Shown: positions 1 through 8,414 of the stretch, piece after piece
How positions within the stretch are numbered: position 1 is the first letter of the stretch
How the letters are laid out: each line of letters opens with the position of its first letter
Source of the DNA: Streptomyces sp. Q6
GTDB taxonomy: Bacteria > Actinomycetota > Actinomycetes > Streptomycetales > Streptomycetaceae
DNA: 64,000 bases
Assembly (NCBI RefSeq): GCF_036967205.1
Contig: NZ_CP146022.1
Coordinates: 3,348,001-3,412,000, forward strand
Direction of reading: 5' to 3'
The notes under the pieces: generated by a model
Seen by the model: the letters and a program-made list of their open reading frames with translations, nothing else
What the model was told of the DNA's origin: nothing
Database searches by the model: none
Made by a program: the position numbers and the translations under genes

Positions 1-65
1 GGCGCCGGGATGAGGCCCATCTCACTGAGACCGCTCACGTCAGTCACTTCACTCCTCAGCCGCTG

Positions 66-140
66 TACGGGACATAGCTGTACGGGAACCCGCGGTACTG
101 GACATAGCCGTACGGGGAATCGTTGTACGGGAAACCACGG
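66..140. repeat. five tandem 15-bp repeats
   Basis: The tetramer gtac recurs at exactly 15-bp spacing (65, 80, 95, 110, 125), each followed by a variant of gggacatagc or gggaa. Because 15 is five codons, the minus strand reads as a pentapeptide series of the type FPYND-SPYGY-VQYRG-FPYSY-VPYSG and the plus strand as a CTGxx series. The minus-strand frame is open from 352 to 56, but it overlaps the DUF3039 gene in another frame and no convincing start was found after 235. It may be the tail of a small protein or non-coding tandem DNA. Confidence 0.6.
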
Positions 141-181
141 TCACCGTCACCATCGCCGGCGGGGGATCGCCGTACGGAAAA

Positions 182-215
182 GGCCCCCGGCGTGCGGCAT
201 CGCACACCAGGGGCC
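182..215 (-). terminator. hairpin downstream of the DUF3039 gene
   Basis: Arms 182-196 and 201-215 form a 15-position stem with two C-A mismatches and a 4-nt loop. It begins about 20 bp past the stop codon of the minus-strand DUF3039 gene, the usual place for an intrinsic terminator in streptomycetes, where U-tracts are often absent. Confidence 0.6.
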
Positions 216-234
216 CCACGTCGGAGAACCAGAG

Positions 235-525
235 CTACTTCTTGCCGCCGTCCTTGCCGCCGTCCTTGTCGCCACCGGCGCCCATGGACTCGTAGATCTC
301 CTTGCACATGGGACAGACGGGGTACTTCTTCGGGTCCCGGCCCGGCACCCACACCTTGCCGCAGAGCGCGACGACAGGCGTGCCGTCCAGGGCGCTCGCC
401 ATGATCTTGTCCTTCTGGACATAGTGGGCGAAGCGCTCGTGGTCGCCGTCGCCGTGCGACGTCTGCGGCGTCGGCTCTACGAGGGTCCCCGTACCTGTCC
501 CGCGCTCGGGCTCAAGAGTGCTCAT
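235..525 (-). CDS. DUF3039 family protein
   Basis: A 96-residue protein beginning MSTLEPERG. An upstream in-frame ATG (534) adds three residues, and the MST start is preferred because the family begins this way. The core reads DGTPVVALCGKVW followed by CPMCKEIY, so two Cys in a CxxC pair plus one earlier Cys could bind zinc. The tail is low-complexity Gly/Lys/Asp (GAGGDKDGGKDGGKK). Function is unknown; the family is widespread in actinobacteria. It lies 64 bp downstream of algH on the same strand and may be cotranscribed with it. No membrane segment or signal peptide is seen. Confidence 0.85.
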   Translation of the reverse strand: MSTLEPERGTGTGTLVEPTPQTSHGDGDHERFAHYVQKDKIMASALDGTPVVALCGKVWVPGRDPKKYPVCPMCKEIYESMGAGGDKDGGKDGGKK

Positions 526-589
526 AACCGCCAAGGGTACTTAAGGCCGCGCGCCAGGCGAAGAGTCGTCCCGCCGGTGATCCGTGCGG

Positions 590-1159
590 TCAGTTGAGCG
601 AGGGGTCGTCCGGGTAGGTCGCCACCATCGCCAGCTCGCTGCGCTGCCGCCTGAGCACCGCGCGCCACAGCCCTTCCGGGCGGGTCGCGGAGACGTCCCC
701 GGGCTCCGATTCGACGACGTACCAGGCGCCGTCGGTCAGCTCGTCCTCCAGCTGTCCCGGGCCCCAGCCGGAGTAACCGGCGAAGATGCGCAGGGAGCCC
801 AGAGCCGCGGCGAGCAGCTCCGGCGGGGTCTCCAGGTCGACGAGACCGATCGCGCCGTGCACCCGGCGCCAGCCGAGCGGCGCGGCCTCCGTGGAGTCGC
901 CGGGGATGACCGCGACACCGAGCGCCGAGTCGAGCGAGACCGGGCCGCCCTGGAAGACGACGCCCGGCTCACCGGCCAGGTCGCCCCAGCCCTCCAGGAT
1001 GTCGCCGACGTCCACCGGGGTGGGCCGGTTGAGGACGACGCCGAGCGAGCCCTCCTCGTCGTGGTCGAGGAGCAGCACGACAGCCCGGTCGAAATTCGGG
1101 TCCGCGAGAGCGGGTGTGGCCACGAGCAGCCGCCCTGTGAGCGAGGACACCTCGGTCAT
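590..1159 (-). CDS. YqgE/AlgH family protein (UPF0301)
   Basis: A 189-residue cytoplasmic protein starting MTEVSSLTGRLLVATP; an ATG three codons upstream (1168) is the alternative. Family hallmarks are the N-terminal GxLLxATP, LLLDHDEEGSLGVVLNRP, the GGPV segment and GYSGWGPGQLEDEL near the C-terminus. Length matches the family. AlgH was named for a role in alginate regulation in Pseudomonas, but its biochemical function is unsettled and nothing here indicates more. It is transcribed divergently from murA with a 253-bp spacer and is followed on the same strand by the DUF3039 gene. Confidence 0.9.
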   Translation of the reverse strand: MTEVSSLTGRLLVATPALADPNFDRAVVLLLDHDEEGSLGVVLNRPTPVDVGDILEGWGDLAGEPGVVFQGGPVSLDSALGVAVIPGDSTEAAPLGWRRVHGAIGLVDLETPPELLAAALGSLRIFAGYSGWGPGQLEDELTDGAWYVVESEPGDVSATRPEGLWRAVLRRQRSELAMVATYPDDPSLN

Positions 1160-1412
1160 GCCTGACATGATCCCGCATCTTCCCGCCGCGCGGGGATGCA
1201 AGCGCGACAACCGCGTGAACGCAGCTCAGCGTGTGGGCAAGCGGAATGGGCACGACCTACGGGCCAGTCACCCCATGTGCCCGATTCGCAACGGTTCGTG
1301 TTGTAGCGAAGTCATGACGCTTCCGGAGCGTCCGCGGGCTTACGGAACAGGGGGAGGCGGCCCTTACCCTTGTCCCTTGGCCACCTGCCCATCTCATCGG
1401 AACGCGAGATTC

Positions 1413-2759
1413 ATGACCGTCACCGGCATTGACGACGTACTGCTTGTCCACGGCGGAACCCCGCTGGAGGGCGAGATCCGTGTCCGCGGCGCCAAGAACC
1501 TGGTGCCCAAGGCCATGGTCGCGGCCCTCCTGGGCAGCGCTCCGAGCCGGCTGCGCAATGTCCCCGACATCCGTGACGTGCGTGTCGTACGCGGGCTGCT
1601 GCAACTGCACGGTGTGACGGTCCGCCCCGGCGAGGAGCCCGGCGAGCTGGTCATGGACCCGTCGCACGTGGAGTCGGCGAACGTGGCCGACATCGACGCG
1701 CACGCGGGCTCGTCGCGCATTCCGATCCTGCTCTGCGGCCCGCTCCTGCACCGCCTCGGCCACGCGTTCATCCCGGGCCTGGGCGGCTGTGACATCGGCG
1801 GCCGGCCGATCGACTTCCACTTCGAGGTGCTCCGCCAGTTCGGCGCGACGATCGAGAAGCGCGCGGACGGCCAGTACCTGGAGGCCCCGCAGCGGCTGCG
1901 CGGCACCAAGATCCGTCTGCCGTACCCCTCCGTGGGCGCCACCGAGCAGGTCCTGCTCACGGCCGTCCTCGCCGAGGGCGTCACGGAGCTCTCGAACGCG
2001 GCCGTGGAGCCGGAGATCGAGGACCTGATCTGCGTCCTGCAGAAAATGGGCGCGATCATCGCGATGGACACGGACCGCACCATCCGCATCACGGGTGTGG
2101 ACAAGCTCGGCGGCTACACGCACCGCGCGCTGTCCGACCGTCTTGAGGCGGCCTCCTGGGCCTCGGCGGCGCTCGCGACCGAGGGCAACATCTACGTGCG
2201 CGGCGCGCAGCAGCGCTCGATGATGACGTTCCTCAACACGTACCGGAAGGTCGGCGGCGCCTTCGAGATCGACGACGAGGGCATCCGCTTCTGGCACCCG
2301 GGCGGCCAGTTGAAGTCCATCGCCCTGGAGACGGACGTCCACCCCGGCTTCCAGACGGACTGGCAGCAGCCGCTCGTCGTGGCGCTCACGCAGGCGACCG
2401 GCCTGTCGATCGTCCACGAGACGGTCTACGAGTCCCGCCTCGGCTTCACCTCCGCGCTGAACCAGATGGGCGCGCACATCCAGCTCTACCGCGAGTGCCT
2501 GGGCGGCTCCGACTGCCGCTTCGGCCAGCGCAACTTCCTGCACTCGGCGGTCGTTTCGGGCCCGACCAAGCTGGAGGGCGCCGACCTGGTCATCCCCGAC
2601 CTGCGCGGCGGCTTCTCGTACCTGATCGCGGCGCTGGCGGCGCAGGGCACGTCCCGCGTCCACGGCATCGACCTGATCAACCGCGGTTACGAGAACTTCA
2701 TGGAGAAGCTGGTCGAACTCGGGGCGAAGGTTGAGCTTCCGGGGAAGGCGCTGGGTTAA
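1413..2759 (+). CDS. murA: UDP-N-acetylglucosamine 1-carboxyvinyltransferase (MurA)
   Basis: The 448-residue cytoplasmic enzyme transfers enolpyruvate from PEP to UDP-GlcNAc, the first committed step of peptidoglycan synthesis. The frame is open far upstream, but ATG 1413 gives the family start MTVTGIDDVLLVHGG. The substrate-binding GAKN is at residues 26-29. The catalytic-loop motif GGCDIGGRPIDFH carries Cys126, the residue alkylated by fosfomycin, so the enzyme is not of the Cys-to-Asp resistant type. GTTEQ-like VGATEQVLL and the C-terminal DLRGGFSYLIAALAAQG are present. A hairpin 24 bp past the stop ends the transcript before the next gene. Streptomycetes usually carry a second murA paralogue; this copy lies next to hup. 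Confidence 0.96.
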   Translation: MTVTGIDDVLLVHGGTPLEGEIRVRGAKNLVPKAMVAALLGSAPSRLRNVPDIRDVRVVRGLLQLHGVTVRPGEEPGELVMDPSHVESANVADIDAHAGSSRIPILLCGPLLHRLGHAFIPGLGGCDIGGRPIDFHFEVLRQFGATIEKRADGQYLEAPQRLRGTKIRLPYPSVGATEQVLLTAVLAEGVTELSNAAVEPEIEDLICVLQKMGAIIAMDTDRTIRITGVDKLGGYTHRALSDRLEAASWASAALATEGNIYVRGAQQRSMMTFLNTYRKVGGAFEIDDEGIRFWHPGGQLKSIALETDVHPGFQTDWQQPLVVALTQATGLSIVHETVYESRLGFTSALNQMGAHIQLYRECLGGSDCRFGQRNFLHSAVVSGPTKLEGADLVIPDLRGGFSYLIAALAAQGTSRVHGIDLINRGYENFMEKLVELGAKVELPGKALG

Positions 2760-2782
2760 GCGCCGCTTCTTTTCCGTACGTT

Positions 2783-2816
2783 GATGGGGCCGCCGGGACA
2801 ACCCGGTGGCCCCATC
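2783..2816 (+). terminator. intrinsic terminator after murA
   Basis: Arms 2783-2797 and 2802-2816 pair over 15 positions with one G-U and an ACAA loop. It is 23 bp past the murA stop and 46 bp before the HAD gene, so the two genes are probably separate transcripts. Confidence 0.8.
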
Positions 2817-2862
2817 GGCGTATGACGACGCCTGACCGACGACAGGTTCAGCGAGACCCCTG

Positions 2863-3495
2863 ATGATCCGACTTCCCCGCCCCGCCGCCCTGCTGACCGA
2901 CATGGACGGCACGCTCGTCGACACGGAGCGGGCGTGGCTCGCCGTCGTGGGCCGCTTCGTCGGTGCCTCGGAGGGGCTCGACGCGTTCGCCGGACTGACG
3001 ATCGCGGACGCGGCGCGGCGCTGTGTGGACGAGGGGCTCACCGCGTCGTCGTACGAGGACGCGTACGCCTGGCTCGACCGGGAGTTCACGGCGGCCGTGA
3101 CCGCCGGTGTGCGGGTGCAGCCGGGCGCGCTGCGACTGCTGGACGGGGCGCGGGCGCTGAGCGTCCCTGTGGCCCTTGTGACGGCTTCTGAGCGGCATGT
3201 GGCGGAGCGGGTCATCAAGGTGCTCGGGGTCGAGCGGTTCGCGGCGTCGGTGACGAACGGGGACACCGTGCGCGGAAAGCCGCATCCCGACCCGTACCTG
3301 GCCGCCGCGCGGGCGCTCGGTGTGGACCCGGTGGACTGTCTCGCCGTCGAGGACACGCCGACCGGGGCCGCGGCCGCGCTCGCCGCGGGGTGCCGGCTGC
3401 TGGCGGTGCCGTCCGTGCCCGGGATCGCCCCCGGGCCCCGTACGACGGTCGTGGCGTCCCTGGACGAGGTCGTGCTGGGGCGGACGGCCGGCTGA
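2863..3495 (+). CDS. HAD-superfamily hydrolase (phosphoglycolate phosphatase / beta-phosphoglucomutase-like)
   Basis: A 210-residue cytoplasmic HAD phosphatase. Motif I is DMDGTLVDTE near residues 14-23, with the Asp nucleophile and the general acid two residues on. An alpha-helical cap follows (about 25-90). Motif II is the Thr in LVTASE, motif III the Lys in GKPHPDPYL, and motif IV the acidic EDTPTGAAAALAAG. This layout is HAD subfamily IA, as in sugar-phosphate phosphatases. The substrate cannot be read from sequence. It stands alone between two hairpin terminators and converges on hup. Confidence 0.88.
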   Translation: MIRLPRPAALLTDMDGTLVDTERAWLAVVGRFVGASEGLDAFAGLTIADAARRCVDEGLTASSYEDAYAWLDREFTAAVTAGVRVQPGALRLLDGARALSVPVALVTASERHVAERVIKVLGVERFAASVTNGDTVRGKPHPDPYLAAARALGVDPVDCLAVEDTPTGAAAALAAGCRLLAVPSVPGIAPGPRTTVVASLDEVVLGRTAG

Positions 3496-3504
3496 CCCAT
3501 GCGA

Positions 3505-3540
3505 AAGGGCGGCCACCCGGAAACCCGGGTGGCCGCCCTT
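3505..3540. terminator. bidirectional terminator between the HAD gene and hup
   Basis: A perfect 16-bp stem (3505-3520 with 3525-3540) around an AAAC loop lies between the stop codons of two convergent genes. On the plus strand it is 9 bp past the HAD stop; on the minus strand 14 bp past the hup stop, so it can serve both. Confidence 0.88.
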
Positions 3541-3554
3541 CACGTAGCCGAAGG

Positions 3555-3836
3555 TTACTTACCCTTGGCGGCTTCCTTGAGCTTGGAGCCCGCCGAAACC
3601 TTGACGCTGTAACCGGCCGGAATGTTGATCGGCTCGCCGGTCTGCGGGTTACGGGCGGTGCGAGCGGCACGGTGGGTGCGCTCGAAGGTCAGGAAGCCGG
3701 GGATGGTGACCTTCTCGTCGCCCTTGGCAACGATCTCGCCGACGGTCTCGGCGAACGCGGCCAGCACGGCGTCGGCGTCCTTGCGAGTCACCTCGGCGCG
3801 GTCGGCCAGCGCGGCCACCAGCTCACTGCGGTTCAT
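3555..3836 (-). CDS. hupA: HU-family DNA-binding protein
   Basis: A 93-residue nucleoid protein starting MNRSELVAALADRAEVTRK, with a GGGAG ribosome site 8 bp before the ATG. The DNA-arm region has GFLTFERTHRAARTARNPQTGEPINIPAG, which includes the RNPQTGE signature (residues about 60-66). It is standard HU length and lacks the long Lys/Ala tail of the second streptomycete HU (HupS), so it corresponds to HupA. It bends DNA and compacts the chromosome as a dimer. It has its own leader of about 300 bp and a strong terminator, so it is monocistronic. Confidence 0.95.
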   Translation of the reverse strand: MNRSELVAALADRAEVTRKDADAVLAAFAETVGEIVAKGDEKVTIPGFLTFERTHRAARTARNPQTGEPINIPAGYSVKVSAGSKLKEAAKGK

Positions 3837-4134
3837 GTTTGTACTCCCGTGTTCTTCTTGCCGTTGAGGCGTGCCACGCGGACAGGCCGCGTGTTGGGCA
3901 ACAGCGAAGCCGATGCTGCCAGGGTCTCGGTCAGGCCCAGGACCCGGGTCCGTCGTCCAGACCCTCGCGCCCGAAGACGCATCCTGCCCCCACCAGCGGC
4001 GGTAAAGCCAATCCGGCACCCTTGGGGGTCACACGGACAGCGCCACCACCGGGGGCGGGACGCCCTTGGGGGGCCTGCTTCCCGGCCACCCTAGAGGGCC
4101 CGGAAGGGCCCCGCATTCCGCGACGCGCCGGGCC
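3837..4134. other. intergenic leader between hup and the malic enzyme gene
   Basis: These 298 bases carry the upstream region of hup (minus strand) and the tail of the malic enzyme transcript. A weak minus-strand promoter-like pair, TTGGCT and CAGGAT about 19 nt apart near 3980-4012, was noted but matches the streptomycete vegetative consensus poorly. Open frames here run across both neighbours and show no family-like sequence. Confidence 0.4.
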
Positions 4135-5568
4135 TCAGGCGGTCGTGGTTCCCGTCACAACGACTCCGGCCGCCTTCGCGGCGTTCCGCACGGCGCCCGC
4201 TACGGCGCCCGCGACCTTGTCGTTGAAGACGGACGGAATGATGTAGTTCGGGTTGAGCTCGTCCTCGCTCACCACGTCGGCCAGGGCGGTCGCCGCGGCC
4301 AGCATCATCTCCGTGTTGACCGTACGCGACTGGGCGTCGAGCAGGCCGCGGAAGACGCCCGGGAAGACGAGGACGTTGTTGATCTGGTTCGGGAAGTCGG
4401 AGCGGCCCGTGGCCACAACTGCCGCCGTCTGACGGGCGATCGCGGGGTCGACCTCGGGGTCCGGGTTCGCGAGCGCGAACACGATGGCGCCGTCGGCCAT
4501 GGCCGCGACGTCGTCGCCGTTCAGCACGTTCGGGGCCGAGACGCCGATGAAGACGTCCGCGCCGACGACCGCTTCCTTGAGCGTGCCGGTCAGGCCCTCG
4601 GGGTTGGTGTTGTCCGCGATCCAGCGCAGCGGCGAGTCGCTGTCGGCGTCCACCAGGTCCTCGCGGTCGGCGTGCACGACGCCGTGGATGTCGGCCACGA
4701 CCGCGTTCTTCACACCCGCAGCGAGGAGCAGCTTGAGGATGGCGGTACCGGCCGCGCCGGCGCCCGACATCACGACCCGGATGTCCCCAATTGCCTTGTT
4801 CGCGACGCGAAGTGCGTTGGTCAGGGCGGCGAGGACGACGATCGCGGTGCCGTGCTGGTCGTCGTGGAAGACGGGGATGTCGAGGGCCTCGCGCAGCCGG
4901 GCCTCGATCTCGAAGCAGCGGGGCGCGGAGATGTCCTCCAGGTTGATGCCCGCGAAGCCGGGGGCGATCGCCTTGACGATCTCGACGATGGCGTCGGTGT
5001 CCTGGGTGTCCAGGCAGATCGGCCAGGCATCGATGTCGGCGAACCGCTTGAAGAGGGCCGCCTTGCCCTCCATGACCGGCATGGCGGCCATCGGGCCGAT
5101 GTTGCCGAGGCCGAGGACCGCGGAGCCGTCCGTCACGACCGCAACCGTGTTGCGCTTGATGGTCAGACGGCGGGCGTCCTCGGGGTTCTCGGCGATCGCC
5201 ATGCAGACGCGCGCCACACCCGGCGTGTAGACCATGGAGAGGTCGTCACGGTTGCGGATGGGGTGCTTGGACTGCATCTCGATCTTGCCGCCGAGGTGCA
5301 TGAGGAACGTACGGTCGGAGACCTTGCCGAGCGTCACACCCTCGATGCCGCGCAGTTCCTCGACGATCTCCTCCGCGTGGGAGGTCGAGGTGGCCGCGAT
5401 CGTGACGTCGATCCGGAGCTTCTCGTGACCGGAAGCGGTGACGTCGAGGCCGGTCACCGAGCCCCCGGAGGACTCCACGGCAGTGGTGAGCTGCGAGACA
5501 GCGGTTCCGCTCGCGGGCACCTCCAACCGGACCGTCATCGAGTAGGAGACGCTGGGCGCCGTTGCCAT
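4135..5568 (-). CDS. NAD-dependent malic enzyme with N-terminal ACT domain
   Basis: A 477-residue cytosolic enzyme that decarboxylates malate to pyruvate. Residues 1-85 form an ACT-like regulatory domain (SVSYSMTVRLEVPASGT). The catalytic part holds the VYTPGVARVC tyrosine segment, DGSAVLGLGNIGP, the substrate/metal region FHDDQHGTAIVVLAAL, and the Rossmann loop SGAGAAGTAILKLL. The C-terminus has SDFPNQINNVLVFPGVFRGLLD. The short bacterial form (about 400 residues) plus ACT domain explains the length. The S. coelicolor counterpart, as I recall it (SCO2951), was characterised as NAD-preferring. Transcribed alone, 336 bp downstream of the helD-type gene. Confidence 0.93.
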   Translation of the reverse strand: MATAPSVSYSMTVRLEVPASGTAVSQLTTAVESSGGSVTGLDVTASGHEKLRIDVTIAATSTSHAEEIVEELRGIEGVTLGKVSDRTFLMHLGGKIEMQSKHPIRNRDDLSMVYTPGVARVCMAIAENPEDARRLTIKRNTVAVVTDGSAVLGLGNIGPMAAMPVMEGKAALFKRFADIDAWPICLDTQDTDAIVEIVKAIAPGFAGINLEDISAPRCFEIEARLREALDIPVFHDDQHGTAIVVLAALTNALRVANKAIGDIRVVMSGAGAAGTAILKLLLAAGVKNAVVADIHGVVHADREDLVDADSDSPLRWIADNTNPEGLTGTLKEAVVGADVFIGVSAPNVLNGDDVAAMADGAIVFALANPDPEVDPAIARQTAAVVATGRSDFPNQINNVLVFPGVFRGLLDAQSRTVNTEMMLAAATALADVVSEDELNPNYIIPSVFNDKVAGAVAGAVRNAAKAAGVVVTGTTTA

Positions 5569-5904
5569 GGCCGACTTCCTCTGCTTTCACCGTGGAGCTG
5601 TTGCCGTCCGATGGTCGCACCTACCGGCGAGTACGTGGTAGCCGCATCGGATTTTGAACCTTACGTTCATCTCTATTTTGGAAACTGACTTCCACCATAC
5701 GAGAAGTCGGCGGAAACAGAAAGAGCAAACGGAAAGAGGCCCACGTCACCGAAGTGACGTGGGCCTCATCCACGTTCATGACACCGACCCGCCATGCTCG
5801 CCTCGCGGCAAGTGGTCCCTCTGAGGGACGAAGGTTGGGCCCGGGGGCTTGGATCGAGCCGGTGCCGTCATCAACGGTAACACCGGAGGCTGACGAGACA
5901 AGGG
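5569..5904. other. intergenic region between the HelD-type gene and the malic enzyme gene
   Basis: 336 bases with no supported gene. It contains the HelD-type gene terminator (5736-5767) and, nearer 5569-5700, an unusually AT-rich stretch for this genome, including gaaccttacgttcatctctattttggaaact read in pieces around 5650-5690. The latter is the likely promoter region for the malic enzyme gene on the minus strand. Confidence 0.5.
5736..5767 (-). terminator. intrinsic terminator of the HelD-type gene
   Basis: A perfect 14-bp stem (5736-5749 with 5754-5767) with a CGAA loop. On the minus strand it is followed by a T-rich stretch (CTTTCCGTTTGCTC), giving a good factor-independent terminator about 140 bp past the stop. 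Confidence 0.85.
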
Positions 5905-8334
5905 TCAGTCGCGCAGCAGGTCCGGGACCCCGCTCCCGTCCGGTTCGTCACGGTCCGTGGAGACCACCGTGAGCTGCTGCGTGGCACGGGTCAGCGCCAC
6001 GTACAGGACCCGCAGGCCGGCCGGGGACTCGTCCGCGATCTCCGCCGGCGAGACCACGATCGACGCGTCGTACTCCAGGCCCTTGGCCTCCAGCGAGCCG
6101 AGCGCGACGACCCGCTCGCCGAGCCCCGCGAGCCACCGGGCCGCCTCCGCGCGCCGGTTCATCGCCACGACGACACCGACCGTGCCGTCGACCCGGTCCA
6201 GGAGGCGCGCGGCCTCCTCGCGGACGGTGTCGCCCAGCCGGTCCCGTGCGACCGTGCCGTGTCCTTTGCTCGTCGTCACGAAACGGGGCTCGACGCCCGT
6301 CGAGCGGACCGCCGACGGGGACGCGGAGCCCGGCATCGCGAGCGCGAGGACCTTGGCCGCGAGATCCGCGATCTCCGACGGGTTGCGGTAGTTGACCGTG
6401 AGCGTGAAGCGGCGGCGCGGGCGGGAGCCGAGCGCCTCGTCACGGGCCTCGGCCGCCTCGTCCGGCGTCGACCAGGAGGACTGGGCCGGGTCGCCGACGA
6501 TCGTCCACGTCGCGTGCCGGCCGCGGCGGCCGACCATCCGCCACTGCATCGGCGTGAGGTCCTGCGCCTCGTCGACGATGACGTGCGCGTACTCGGTGCG
6601 CTCCTGCGCGAGCCGCTCGGCACGCTCGTACTGCGTCTCCTCGCGTACGGGCATCAGCTCCTCCAGTCCGGAGAGCTGGTCGAGCGGGTCGTACGCGCGC
6701 TTCTTCTTCGGGCGGGCCGGGGTGCCGAGGACGGCGTTCAGCTCGTCGAGGAGGGCCACGTCGTGCACCGAGAGGGCGTCGCGCTTCAGGGAGCGGGCGA
6801 GCTTGCGGACCTCGCCCGGGTTCAGGACGCGGCGGGCCCAGCGGCCCAGGCGCCGCTCGTCGGACATCGCGGACAGCACCGCGCGGGGCGTCAGTTCCGG
6901 CCACCACGCGTCGAGGAACCGGATGAAGGTGTCCTCGGACGTGACGTCCTCGTCGAAGGACGAGCGCAGTTCGGCGGCCAGCTCGGGGTCGGAGTGGCGG
7001 CTCCCGGCCCCGGACTGGTTCCACAGCGCGTCGAGGAGCAGCCTGCGGGCGCGCGGCCGCAGGTGGTTGACCGGAGCGGTGCCGCTGAGGGCCGTCTGCC
7101 GGATGCGGTTCAGCTCGCCCGCCTCCAGTTCGAGGCGGCGGCCGAAGGCGACGACCCGCAGCCGGGTGGGGGTCTCCTCGGGGGCGGACGGCGTCTCGTC
7201 GTCGTCCGGGTCGCCGAAGGCCAGCTGCTCCTGGTCCTGGGCGGGCCGCGCGGGCCGCCCCGACTCCAGGGCGCCCCGGGCGGCCCTGCGCAGCACCGTC
7301 AGCATCCGTGAGGAGCCCTTGACGCGGGCCACGGCCGGGCTGTCGTACTCGGTGGCCTCGGCCCCGTCGACGAGCGAGCCGACCGCGCGGATCGCGACCT
7401 GGCCCTCCTCGCCGAGGGAGGGCAGCACGCCCTCGGTGTAGGCGACGAGCAGCGGCGTCGGCGAGACGATCAGGATGCCGCCCGCGTAGCGCCGCCGGTC
7501 CTGGTAGAGCAGGTACGCGGCGCGGTGCAGCGCCACCGCCGTCTTGCCGGTGCCGGGGCCGCCCTCCACGTACGTCACCGAGGCGGCGGGGGCGCGGATG
7601 ACCAGGTCCTGCTCGGCCTGGATGGAGGCCACGATGTCGCGCATGGAGTGGCTGCGGGCCTGGCCGAGGGCGGCCATGAGCGCGCCGTCGCCGATGGCGG
7701 GCAGCTCCGTACCGTCGAGGTACGCGGTCAGCTCGGGGCGCATCAGGTCGTCCTCGACGCCGAGGACCTTGCGGCCCTTGGAGCGGATGACGCGGCGGCG
7801 CACGACGCGCCCCGGGTCGACCGGTGTCGAGCGGTAGAACGGTGCGGCGGCGGGCGCCCGCCAGTCGATGACGAGCGGCGAGTAGTCCGCGTCGAGCACC
7901 CCGATCCGGCCGATGTGCAGGGTCTCGGCGATGTCGGCGGTGTTGTCGTCGCGGACGGCGCCCTCGGCCGGTTCGACCGCGGTGTACGCGCCGTCCGGGC
8001 CCTTCTTGCCGTCCTTGCCGAGCAACAGGTCGATCCGGCCGAAGAGGAAGTCCTCGAACTCGTTGTTGAGGCGGTTGAGGTGGATGCCCGCGCGGAAGAC
8101 CTGCGCGTCGCGCTCGGCCAGCGCTCCGGGCGTGCCGACCTGACCGCGCTTGGCGGCGTCGTCCATCAGGAACTCGGCCTCGTGGATCTTCTCTTCGAGA
8201 CGGCGGTAGACGGCGTCGAGATGGTCCTGTTCGACGCCGATCTCGCGGTCACGGACCGAGTCCGCACTCATGGTGTCCGAGATGTTCGAGACTTCCGAGT
8301 TCACCGCTGAATCGTGCTGAGCCTGAGCGGCCAC
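5905..8334 (-). CDS. HelD-type RNA polymerase recycling ATPase (UvrD/Rep superfamily)
   Basis: An 809-residue protein starting at GTG with AGAAGGGGG upstream. An N-terminal coiled coil (VEQDHLDAVYRRLEEKIHEAE, about 34-54) precedes the split 1A domain. Walker A GGPGTGKTA is at 258-266, Walker B/DEAQD in VIVDEAQDLTPMQW, later motifs VNYRNPSEIADLA and VALTRATQQLTVV. Actinobacterial HelD proteins strip stalled RNA polymerase from DNA, and the HelR branch also displaces rifamycins. Which branch this one belongs to cannot be settled by eye. I looked for the 19-bp rifamycin-associated element in the 80-bp upstream gap and saw none. Monocistronic with its own terminator. Confidence 0.9.
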   Translation of the reverse strand: MAAQAQHDSAVNSEVSNISDTMSADSVRDREIGVEQDHLDAVYRRLEEKIHEAEFLMDDAAKRGQVGTPGALAERDAQVFRAGIHLNRLNNEFEDFLFGRIDLLLGKDGKKGPDGAYTAVEPAEGAVRDDNTADIAETLHIGRIGVLDADYSPLVIDWRAPAAAPFYRSTPVDPGRVVRRRVIRSKGRKVLGVEDDLMRPELTAYLDGTELPAIGDGALMAALGQARSHSMRDIVASIQAEQDLVIRAPAASVTYVEGGPGTGKTAVALHRAAYLLYQDRRRYAGGILIVSPTPLLVAYTEGVLPSLGEEGQVAIRAVGSLVDGAEATEYDSPAVARVKGSSRMLTVLRRAARGALESGRPARPAQDQEQLAFGDPDDDETPSAPEETPTRLRVVAFGRRLELEAGELNRIRQTALSGTAPVNHLRPRARRLLLDALWNQSGAGSRHSDPELAAELRSSFDEDVTSEDTFIRFLDAWWPELTPRAVLSAMSDERRLGRWARRVLNPGEVRKLARSLKRDALSVHDVALLDELNAVLGTPARPKKKRAYDPLDQLSGLEELMPVREETQYERAERLAQERTEYAHVIVDEAQDLTPMQWRMVGRRGRHATWTIVGDPAQSSWSTPDEAAEARDEALGSRPRRRFTLTVNYRNPSEIADLAAKVLALAMPGSASPSAVRSTGVEPRFVTTSKGHGTVARDRLGDTVREEAARLLDRVDGTVGVVVAMNRRAEAARWLAGLGERVVALGSLEAKGLEYDASIVVSPAEIADESPAGLRVLYVALTRATQQLTVVSTDRDEPDGSGVPDLLRD

Positions 8335-8414
8335 CGGGCCCCCTTCTGACGTGCTGGGCAGCCGTCAAAGGTACGCGAAAGGGGGGCCCGGAAGCTACGT
8401 ACGGTGCGTCACGG

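Noticed and set aside
786-1412. In-frame extension of the murA reading frame far upstream
   Set aside because: The extra part overlaps algH on the other strand, has no MurA-like sequence, and ATG 1413 gives the standard family N-terminus and length.
8335-8414. Rifamycin-associated element upstream of the HelD-type gene
   Set aside because: No inverted repeat resembling the 19-bp element was found in the gap.
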